From: Candidatus Zixiibacteriota bacterium
GTDB taxonomy: Bacteria > Zixibacteria > MSB-5A5 > SM1-73
Assembly: GCA_023127875.1 (NCBI GenBank)
Contig: JAGMFA010000060.1
Coordinates: 1-12,126 of the forward strand
Reading direction: 5' to 3'
Length of the DNA: 12,126 nucleotides
In this document: positions 6,040-12,126 of the stretch, one piece after another
Layout: each line of letters opens with the position of its first letter
How positions within the stretch are numbered: the stretch's first letter is position 1
Made by a program: the position numbers and the translations under genes
The notes under the pieces: model-generated
What the model saw: only the letters and a program-made list of their open reading frames with translations
Told to the model about the DNA's origin: nothing
The model's database searches: none

Positions 6040-8229
6040 CTATGGATCCACACTCGGGCTTCTACTTAGAACCAATTGCTCTTTTGGCTGATCCGACCTC
6101 GATTTCTTACTGCTGGAAGCTGAGCCCAAAAATCCCTCTAAGGTTTTTTGTATTCGATCTACACCATTCTCAATGTTGCTGAGATATTTTAAACTATCGG
6201 GGCTTAAGTTTAGCTCCTTTAGCTTCAAAAGCTCGGCTGAACCTCGAATTGAAGTTAAGGGACTGCTGATCTGGTAGCTTAGATCTGAAAGATGAAAGTG
6301 GGCTTCTGTGTAATCCTCTGACATCTCTTTTGGTTTTTCAGAGCGTTTTAGCCTCTCCCTTAATTGTTCATTTGAATGGCGGAGAAGGCTTTTTTTCAGA
6401 CCCAGACAAAGCAGATCCACCTTACGTTTCACAAAGTCCATTTCCTCCTCAGTCAAAGGCTGTCTGTGCCAACTGCGCATCTCTCCAACCGAGATAATCC
6501 CCACCGCTTTATCATTAACGATTAAAGGAACCAAAAATGCCGAATTCACTTTTTCATCCATGACATGTCGGGCTTCCTTTTTTGACATCAAGCTTTCCGG
6601 ATCCTCCTGATTGATCAGCATGGGTCTTCTTGCCTCCAGAGTCAAGCGATGCCAGGGCAGATCATCTAAGGAGAATCTTTCTTCTTTTTTTAAATTTATC
6701 CCTTCAGATCTGATTTGATGAGCCGCATAGCTGATCAACTGTTCTTTTTCCTTGGACAAAAACATCACCCGGGCGAAGCTTTTGGGCAGATCCAAAGTGA
6801 GGCTTGCCGCCACATCTTCCCCCAAGTTTTTAAGATCCTCCTCTTGGATTAGCTTCTTTTCAAACTCATAAAGTGAGCGCGTTAAAAACTCCTTTCTTTC
6901 TAATCTCTTCTCAAGCCTTTGTTCCTGGACAAGATGGGAAAGCTCAAGGGAAAATAATCTGAGCCATTTGGCATCGTTGGTTGAATAGAAGTTTGGCTTT
7001 TGATGCCCCAGGCTGAGGGCTCCACATATCGAGTCTCCACACCACAAGGGAAGAGTGATCCGTGACTTAATTCCGCAGGCTTTGAAAAGGGCCTCTTCTG
7101 AGGAGCCCTCACTTTGATCGAAATTCCGATCTATTCGCACCTCTCCTGACTTCATCACTTTTCCTATGGTGCTTCCTCCGATGGGAACGCCAGCCTGTCT
7201 GTCCACCAGCATCCCTCCGGAGGTTCCGATGGAGATCCTCCTCATATCCTGTCCCGATCCCTCCGCCAAGGCTAAGGAGATGTGATTAAAATCTATTATT
7301 CTTTTAAGTTCGGTTGAAATCTGGGGGAATGCCTCCTCCAGGGAGGAGGCTTTTTGATTTATCATTAACATATTTTCAATGGCGGAAATGTAATCTCTTC
7401 TTTTTTTGTTTCTATCGGAGACTAAGTTTTGTTTAGCCGCCAGTCCCAGAGTTTCGCCCACGCTGGTTAGAAATTGAATCTCCTGATATGAGAAACGATC
7501 TGGTTTTGAGTCATAAAGTCCCATAAGTCCCAGCACCTTCCCACAGCACTTGATGGGCACACAGGCAAAAGACCGGATGTTTTCTTGATCTGAGAAAAGT
7601 GTCTCAAATTCCGGCAGGCTTTTGACGTCCGTGGTGGTGGTGACCTTTTGGGAGCTTTTTGATTCCTTATACCACATGTTCTTAAAGTAAAGGTCATACA
7701 GGGGGAAAAGATTTTTAACCGAGACTCCTGCATGCGCCACCAATTCCATCTCGGAGGAACGAAAGGTGGGTTTGAAGATCACTCCCATCTCGTATCCCAT
7801 TACATTCATCAGATCAGGCAACGACTTTTTAAGTATCTCATCTAATTCCCCCCGATGGTTGATCGCGGATAAAATGGACTTCAAACAGGCAAGCTGTCGA
7901 AGTCGCTGTGCCGCGTTCTTTTTTACTTCCATAAAGGAACCACACCAATTGAGGAAACCACCCAGGATTAATCCCCCGCCGACTGTGTAACCGAATATCT
8001 CTACCGCATAAAAAACCTGCTGCGGCCAGGAGGTAAAGCCATGTCCCCACTGCTTCAAGATGAAAGCCAAATTTGTCCCGCCAGCCAGAACCAGTAATAT
8101 CCCTCCCAGCATCAAAGCTCTCCAGCTTTGCGGATAATATTCGAAATACCCCTGTCTTTGCCTTAGGATAAAAAGCAGAAAAGTCAAAAAGAGAAAAACC
8201 AATGCCAAACCAATTATCAGTTCATACAT
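6040..8229 (-). CDS. Membrane GAF-array sensor with dead HisKA domain and no ATPase
   Basis: A 729-residue protein built like a sensor kinase but lacking the catalytic half. There are three membrane helices (about 3-22, 38-58, 73-95), then GAF domains at about 128-268, 297-436 and 464-612 with helical linkers between. A HisKA-like helix pair covers about 640-702. The usual S-H-E-L-R-T-P phosphorylation box is here S-Y-Q-I-S-S-P (651-657), followed by LTSIRGSAELLK. So Y652 replaces the histidine while the surrounding helix is well kept. After ~702 comes only a Ser/Lys-rich tail and the stop. No HATPase fits in the 71 bases before the next gene. A strong AGGAGGG lies eight bases before the ATG. 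It probably acts as a regulatory partner of the adjacent intact kinase, for example by heterodimerising through HisKA; that role is inference, the domain content is seen. Confidence 0.9.
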   Translation of the reverse strand: MYELIIGLALVFLFLTFLLFILRQRQGYFEYYPQSWRALMLGGILLVLAGGTNLAFILKQWGHGFTSWPQQVFYAVEIFGYTVGGGLILGGFLNWCGSFMEVKKNAAQRLRQLACLKSILSAINHRGELDEILKKSLPDLMNVMGYEMGVIFKPTFRSSEMELVAHAGVSVKNLFPLYDLYFKNMWYKESKSSQKVTTTTDVKSLPEFETLFSDQENIRSFACVPIKCCGKVLGLMGLYDSKPDRFSYQEIQFLTSVGETLGLAAKQNLVSDRNKKRRDYISAIENMLMINQKASSLEEAFPQISTELKRIIDFNHISLALAEGSGQDMRRISIGTSGGMLVDRQAGVPIGGSTIGKVMKSGEVRIDRNFDQSEGSSEEALFKACGIKSRITLPLWCGDSICGALSLGHQKPNFYSTNDAKWLRLFSLELSHLVQEQRLEKRLERKEFLTRSLYEFEKKLIQEEDLKNLGEDVAASLTLDLPKSFARVMFLSKEKEQLISYAAHQIRSEGINLKKEERFSLDDLPWHRLTLEARRPMLINQEDPESLMSKKEARHVMDEKVNSAFLVPLIVNDKAVGIISVGEMRSWHRQPLTEEEMDFVKRKVDLLCLGLKKSLLRHSNEQLRERLKRSEKPKEMSEDYTEAHFHLSDLSYQISSPLTSIRGSAELLKLKELNLSPDSLKYLSNIENGVDRIQKTLEGFLGSASSSKKSRSDQPKEQLVLSRSPSVDP

Positions 8230-8597
8230 TTTTCAACCCTCCTGAAGAAAGGTTTAAAAACAGTCAGTTAAGCAAAAATTTTTTGTGGGCAGAAAACTTC
8301 TCCAATTATCTGTCAGTTCAAGATAAACCCTCATACTGAGTCTCGGGAGAACGGAAGAGAAAAAATGTTTTTTCAGATGATTAAAATAATTTTCTTCACA
8401 GATGATTTACCTTAAAAGAGATGCAATCGCTCGTTTTGTCTTTTGACTCAATACATTTTATATTATCGACAGAAAGCCAGAGGGTTTTAGCTGTGACAAA
8501 TGAGATATTCCTCAAGAAAGTCGTCCAAAGGGTAGTACTATCTTGAATAATATTGGGAAAAGGCTGGTTTTTGTTGGGGGAGGACTGGATTTGATAT
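8230..8597. other. Regulatory gap between regulator and sensor operon
   Basis: This AT-rich 368-base gap has no convincing gene. It contains the Shine-Dalgarno of the sensor (8237-8243), a 9-base direct repeat CAGATGATT at 8374-8382 and 8399-8407 (25 bases apart), a GTCAGTT pair at 8263-8269 and 8312-8318, and an A/T palindrome at 8364-8377. Its length suggests that the two-sensor operon has its own promoter, but I find no clear -35/-10 pair on the minus strand. Confidence 0.5.
8237..8243 (-). promoter_or_regulatory. Strong Shine-Dalgarno of the pseudokinase sensor
   Basis: AGGAGGG on the minus strand lies close to ideal distance from the ATG at 8229, which fixes this start. It is the strongest ribosome site in the window, much better than that of the response regulator, hinting at efficient translation of the non-catalytic sensor. 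Confidence 0.75.
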
Positions 8598-9314
8598 CTA
8601 AAATATGTCGAATCTTTTCATCCTCTCTCTTAAGGTGTTTCGGGAGATGCCTAACAGTTGAGAGGCTTTTACCTGGTTATGATTCACATATTTCAATACT
8701 TCAGAGATCATGGCCTTCTCCAACCCGGAGAGAAGATGGTCGTAGATGTGACCCCGACAATCACGAATTACCTGCTCAAAGATGGGACTCAACATCCGAT
8801 CAAAAATGTAATGATAGTCTTGTCCTATGGATCCTGTGGGGTTGTCAGAATGAGGGTTTTCAGAAGCTCTATCCGGGTCGGTTTTAAGTTCAATTTGGCT
8901 TTTCTTTTGGCTTGAAAATTGAGCTGATCCCAACAGGACCCTCTGCTTTTGCTTTGCCGGCTTTGAAGACAAAGCTTCTTTTACTAAAGAGGCGATCTTT
9001 TCCATCTGAAAGGGCGGAGACACCATTATATAATTTTTCTCCTTCTTCTCCCTTTCCTGATAGGCGGGATTCTTGGACAACACAATTAGCGGAAGATTAA
9101 AGTTTGTCTCTTTAATTTTTTTGATCATCTCCATTCCAGATTGATCCACCGAATCTAAATCCAAGATCACCAGATCAGGTCTAACATTGGTCAAAGACGT
9201 GATTACACTTTTGCCATGTGGAGAGACGAAAAGTTTGAATTCTTTAGGATCAAGATATCTATCCAGATCACAAGAGATCTTCGGATCTGACCCCACCACT
9301 AATATATGTTTCAT
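8598..9314 (-). CDS. Response regulator: degenerate receiver plus Fis-type HTH
   Basis: A 238-residue DNA-binding regulator. The N-terminal ~115 residues have receiver-domain layout: ILVVGSDP at the start, PDLVILDLDS with D52 as the likely phospho-acceptor, and LPLIVLS (S80). Two conserved sites are altered. The acidic pair is G8-S9, with only D10 left, and the loop that should read K-P-F is P100-P-F. A polar linker (about 116-165) leads to a Fis-family helix-turn-helix (about 166-238) ending NQVKASQLLGISRNTLRERM, very like the C-termini of NtrC-type activators. There is no AAA+ domain between, so it is not a sigma-54 activator of the usual kind; RegA/ActR-type regulators share this REC-Fis layout. 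The start has little Shine-Dalgarno (CAAAAGCC). It is transcribed toward the two sensors and is their likely output; its targets are unknown. Confidence 0.87.
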   Translation of the reverse strand: MKHILVVGSDPKISCDLDRYLDPKEFKLFVSPHGKSVITSLTNVRPDLVILDLDSVDQSGMEMIKKIKETNFNLPLIVLSKNPAYQEREKKEKNYIMVSPPFQMEKIASLVKEALSSKPAKQKQRVLLGSAQFSSQKKSQIELKTDPDRASENPHSDNPTGSIGQDYHYIFDRMLSPIFEQVIRDCRGHIYDHLLSGLEKAMISEVLKYVNHNQVKASQLLGISRNTLRERMKRFDIF

Positions 9315-9338
9315 GGCTTTTGAAATTTGATGGTTCGG

Positions 9339-9356
9339 ACGAAAGTTTCTTTTCGT
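9339..9356. promoter_or_regulatory. Inverted repeat in the regulator leader
   Basis: ACGAAA (9339-9344) and TTTCGT (9351-9356) pair over six bases with a 6-base loop, ending 24 bases before the regulator ATG. It could be an operator, perhaps for autoregulation by the Fis-type protein, or a small leader hairpin. Positional inference only. Confidence 0.3.
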
Positions 9357-9467
9357 AGAGATAATATCGGCAAGAAAAAAGCCTTCTTCATCCCAGCGGG
9401 ATAATTTTTATAAGAAAGAAAAGGTGAAAGCCCTAAAGAAGCAGAAAATGATATTTCTTTTTATGAT

Positions 9468-9499
9468 AAATCTCTTCGTGCATGAAGCAGGAGAGATTT
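9468..9499. repeat. Interrupted inverted repeat between helicase and regulator
   Basis: AAATCTCT (9468-9475) and AGAGATTT (9492-9499) are perfect 8-base arms. An inner CTTC/GAAG pair lies around GTGCAT, so a folded transcript would have a bulged stem. No T-run follows directly on the minus strand. It could be an operator or an attenuator-like structure. Confidence 0.35.
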
Positions 9500-9625
9500 G
9501 TTCCTGAAGATTACAAATCATGAAGATATACAGCCACCCCATAGCCCGTCTAAAAAGGTCTTTATAAAAGAGTCCGTGATTTCCTTACTGTCTATAGGGA
9601 ATGATGGTGGATCAATTCATCAGAT

Positions 9626-9646
9626 AAAAAACATTTTCTGTTTTTT
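9626..9646 (-). terminator. Weak AT-rich hairpin at the helicase stop
   Basis: AAAAAAC (9626-9632) and GTTTTTT (9640-9646) form a 7-bp stem with a 7-base loop, overlapping the last bases of the TGA stop. The minus-strand transcript ends the hairpin with a U-rich arm, which resembles a terminator. The stem has only one G-C pair and would be unstable, so this is a weak call. Confidence 0.25.
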
Positions 9647-11942
9647 CATTTAACACTCTTCTCTAAAATCCACGTAATTAATTTCAACGCTCCCTGTTTT
9701 CCCCTGTCTCCCACCTCCATTTTGGGTCCCACACAGGAGGGGCAACCATCTGTGCACCCACAGGACTGAATCATCTCGCCGCACGCTTCCCATACATCTG
9801 TGGATAATTGAAATAATTTCTGGGAGAAGCCAACTCCCCCGGGATAGTTGTCATAAACATAGATGGTTGGGCGATCAGAAAAGGGTGATTTCACTTCTGG
9901 GAAAGTTCTTATATCCTTGGGATCACACATCACCCACAAAGGCACCACATTACGCAATAGGTTGGCTAAAGCTTTAAGGCTTCCTCCCAGATCTTCGGTG
10001 GAAAGACCCAGCTTAAAAGCTACATCATGGGGAAATTCAAACCAGAAGGCGGTGGTATGCATCTCCTGCTCCGGCAGATTGATCTTTCCGAAGCCCATAT
10101 TTTCGTGGGTGCGAAATTTGATCTTCTTATACATGGTGGCTAAGGTGGTGACCGAGACTTCACCATACGCTAGATTTCCCGCCCGGTCCTCAATCTTCTG
10201 AGTAACTTCCAGCACTTTAAGGTCGGTTTTGGTAATGGCATCGGTATAATAGTCCACCTCCACCTCCTTGGCATAAGCCTTCTTCCCCTCCCAGTCCAAC
10301 TCCTCTATCTGATATTGGTCGGCTCCATGTAGATAAATAGCATCTTTGTGCAGAAAAACCGGAGCGCTGAAATAATCCATCTCTCCTATGATTTTATTTC
10401 TGTCCGCAGGATCCATAGGATCGGTAGAGTCTAAAATAACAAAGTTTTCCGGTGTGGCACTTCGCAAGCTCACCTGTTCGGCAGGATAAATCTCAGCGGT
10501 CCAGTGCCATTTTCCATCCACATGATGAAGAATCCCTTGTTTCTCCAGATGGGCTAAAATCTTTTCTGTCGACTCCACCCCGAAATCTTCACCATCATTG
10601 AAGGGAAGCTCAAAGGCGGCGCATTTGAGGTGACTGATAAGGATAATCAAATTGTTCGGATCCACGATGCCGGATTCCGGTGACTGGCTGAAGAAATAGT
10701 TCGGGTGATGGATAATGAATTGATCTAAAGGAGAGCTATTGGCGACCAAAATTGCTACTGAGACATCCGTCCTTCTTCCCGCCCTTCCGGCCTGCTGCCA
10801 GGTGGAGGCGATATTTCCGGGATAGCCTGCCATCACACATGTGTCCAACTGCCCGATATCGATCCCCAGTTCCAGGGCATTGGTGGAGACCACTCCCCGG
10901 ATCTTCCCTTCCCTCAACCCTTTTTCGATCTCCCTTCTCTGAAGGGGAAGATAACCACCTCGGTATCCTCTCAAAGAAGAAAGAGGCTTCTTGGCTTTCC
11001 TCATCGTCTCCGTCAGATAGGTCAAAAGAATCTCCACCCTGAGCCTGGATCGGGCAAAAATAATGGTTTGGATGTCATTCGACAAAAATCTTTCCGCCAA
11101 TCTTCGGGTTTCTTTAATGTAGGACTTTCTTATCCCCAGCTCTTTGTTTATCACCGGAGGATTATATAATATGAAATGCTTCTCCCCGGTGGGCGCGCCG
11201 TTGTGGTCCACCAACACTACTTCCTCCTCAATGATCTTGCAGGTTAACTCCAAAGGATTAGCAATGGTGGCAGAACAGCATACAAATTGTGGATTTGATC
11301 CATAAAATCTACATATTCTTTTAAGTCTTCTGATTACGTTAGCTAAATGGCTTCCGAACACTCCTCGATAATGATGTATCTCATCGATCACCACGAATCT
11401 TAAATTTTCGAAAAGCTTAATCCATCTGGTATGATGGGGCAGAATTCCCGTATGTAGCATGTCCGGATTGGTCACCACAATATGACCAGCAGTGCGGATG
11501 GCGGCTCTGGCGGAACGGGGAGTATCTCCATCAAACGTATAGGTCTTTATATCAGCATCCAGATCGGTCACCAGCTGATGAAGCTCCGCCACCTGATCTT
11601 GAGACAAAGCTTTGGTGGGAAAAATGTATAATGCTTTAGTCTCGGGTTTCTCCAGGATCGTGTTAACCACCGGAAGGTTATAGCATAAGGTTTTTCCAGA
11701 CGCAGTGGGAGTTACAATCACCACATTTTTTGTCAGAGTGAATGTTTTCAATCGCAGTTGCTTGATGAGAATAAAGCTTATTGATTCCCCCTTTTTTGTA
11801 AAACTGATTTGATCCGGGAATTTATACTTAAAGGAAACTCCGAATAGATTGCCTCTCTGGGAGGAATGATCTCCCAATGGGAGATGCAATCTTGAAAATA
11901 TCTGTCTTGTCTAAGGTCATCGAGAATTTGCGGAAGATTCAT
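9646..11942 (-). CDS. mrfA: MrfA-type DEAH-box helicase, N-terminus broken by two frameshifts
   Basis: An ATP-dependent SF2 DNA helicase of the DUF1998/MrfA (YprA) family; the Bacillus subtilis member works in repair of mitomycin C damage. Visible motifs are Walker A TPTASGKT, DEIH within VVIDEIHHYRGVFGSH, SAT in CCSATIANP, motif V STNALELGIDIG and motif VI QQAGRAGRR. The C-terminal DUF1998 region ends with the zinc-type cysteines of CGCTDGCPSC. The main frame is open only from about 11889 (a TTG), and its first ~50 codons make no sense for the family. The ATG at 11942 has a Shine-Dalgarno and starts MNLPQILDDLRQDRYFQD. Dropping one base in the A6G5 run (11787-11797) gives KRGINKLYSHQATAIENIHS, the expected Q-motif region. 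Dropping one in the A6 run (11726-11731) joins the Walker A frame. The corrected length is 764 residues, normal for the family. As sequenced the gene is disrupted; assembly error is equally possible. Confidence 0.88.
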
Positions 11943-11947
11943 AAAGA

Positions 11948-11953
11948 CCCCTC
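11948..11953 (-). promoter_or_regulatory. Shine-Dalgarno deciding the helicase start at 11942
   Basis: GAGGGG on the minus strand lies five bases before the ATG at 11942. The alternative TTG at 11889 has no such site and lies in the wrong frame for the N-terminal domain. With the promoter just upstream, this makes 11942 the likely true start. Confidence 0.65.
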
Positions 11954-12062
11954 ACGCTTTTGATTCCTTTAGTGTAATTATCATTTCTAACCGGGATTTG
12001 TCAAGGAAAAAACCACCAGTACGTCCCAGAGCACAGGTCATCATAGCAAAGTTTGGGCGCAT
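11952..12062 (-). CDS. Small open frame (36 aa) overlapping the helicase promoter, doubtful
   Basis: An ATG at 12062 with AGGAG only three bases upstream opens a frame of 36 codons, including pieces NFAMMTCALGRTGGFF and EMIITLKESKA. Its TGA (11952-11954) lies nine bases before the helicase ATG. The same frame stays open back to a TAA at 12099-12101, with no better start. It could be a translationally coupled leader peptide or the tail of a decayed gene. It also covers the likely helicase promoter, which argues against a conserved gene. I do not recognise it. Confidence 0.2.
   Translation of the reverse strand: MRPNFAMMTCALGRTGGFFLDKSRLEMIITLKESKA
11977..12004 (-). promoter_or_regulatory. Sigma-70-like promoter of the helicase gene
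   Basis: On the minus strand a perfect TTGACA (12004-11999) is followed after 16 bases by GATAAT (11982-11977), one base from TATAAT. The predicted transcript start near 11970 gives a leader of about 28 bases before the ATG at 11942. This is the best -35/-10 pair in the window. Confidence 0.6.
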
Positions 12063-12126
12063 ATTCTCCTGATACAGTGGGAAGGGGTAGCCGCAGGCTT
12101 ATGGTCTTCAACTAAATAAGTTAACA

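Larger units (their letters stand above)
9315..9645. other. Intergenic region with several inverted repeats
   Basis: This 331-base gap lies between the helicase end and the regulator start and has no gene I can support. It holds an AT-rich palindrome touching the helicase stop (9626-9646), the inverted repeat AAATCTCT/AGAGATTT (9468-9475 and 9492-9499), a short ATCCC-AGC-GGGAT palindrome (9390-9402), and ACGAAA/TTTCGT (9339-9344 and 9351-9356) just before the regulator ATG. The promoter of the regulator is presumably here, but no consensus -35/-10 pair stands out. Confidence 0.5.

Noticed and set aside
5969..6060. A hidden HATPase domain after the pseudokinase stop
   Set aside because: Only 71 bases separate the stop from the next start, far too few for the ~110-residue domain, and no kinase N, G1 or G2 box appears in any frame.
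8435..8463. Plus-strand promoter-like TTGTCT with a 17-base spacer to TATATT
   Set aside because: No plus-strand gene follows and the stretch is simply AT-rich.
8230..8597. Sigma-54 promoter before the sensor operon
   Set aside because: No TGGCAC-N5-TTGC-type element is visible, and the neighbouring regulator lacks the AAA+ domain needed for sigma-54 activation.
8543..8887. 114-codon plus-strand open frame opposite the regulator gene
   Set aside because: It lies antisense to the conserved Fis HTH and receiver coding sequence, and its translation has no recognisable domain. It is an antisense shadow.
9390..9402. ATCCC-AGC-GGGAT followed by a T-rich stretch as a plus-strand terminator
   Set aside because: The stem is only 5 bp and no plus-strand gene ends nearby.
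9863..11042. Plus-strand open frames opposite the helicase
   Set aside because: They are antisense to well-conserved helicase motifs, with no ribosome site or family signal.
11787..11797. Programmed -1 ribosomal frameshift at the A6G5 run of the helicase
   Set aside because: A -1 shift would reach the main frame, but through about 25 nonsense residues that destroy the Q-motif region. The codon phase (CAA AAA AGG) does not fit the usual slippery heptamer. Two +1 indels restore the family sequence exactly, so insertions explain it better.

Overview
The window is about 12.1 kb of bacterial chromosome at moderate, roughly 45%, GC. All five well-supported genes lie on the minus strand, so they read from right to left. 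The gene types (two large GAF-array sensor proteins, a Fis-type regulator, a DUF1998 helicase) and the clusters of palindromic repeats suggest an environmental Gram-negative or candidate-phylum bacterium. No marker here fixes the lineage, and this assignment is inference.

Right end (9646-12126): an MrfA-type DEAH-box helicase with a C-terminal cysteine cluster. Its real start appears to be the ATG at 11942, with a Shine-Dalgarno sequence and a good -35/-10 pair upstream. The first ~75 codons are broken by two one-base insertions, each in a homopolymer run (near 11787-11797 and 11726-11731). Removing one base at each restores a 764-residue protein with a proper Q-motif-like segment. This is either sequencing error or very recent decay.

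Middle (1898-9314): a signalling cluster in the order regulator, sensor 1, sensor 2. The regulator (8598-9314) joins a degenerate receiver domain directly to a Fis-type HTH, with no AAA+ domain. Sensor 1 (6040-8229) has three membrane helices, three GAF domains and a HisKA-like helix pair. In that pair a tyrosine sits where the phospho-accepting histidine should be, and the protein has no ATPase domain. Sensor 2 (1898-5968) has two membrane helices, five GAF domains, an intact HisKA/HATPase core and a C-terminal receiver. Sensors 1 and 2 are 71 bases apart and probably co-transcribed. The likely picture is one working kinase, one pseudokinase partner and one unconventional DNA-binding output, reading intracellular signals through eight GAF domains. 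The wiring is inference.

Left end (1-1897): a GNAT-family acetyltransferase (343-1143) flanked by two non-coding or decayed stretches. The 1144-1897 interval holds a dense cluster of nested palindromic repeats (1253-1475). Two of its hairpins are diverged copies in opposite orientation with a compensated base-pair change. Possible gene remnants lie at 145-291 and 1611-1784. No tRNA, rRNA, CRISPR array or complete insertion sequence was seen.
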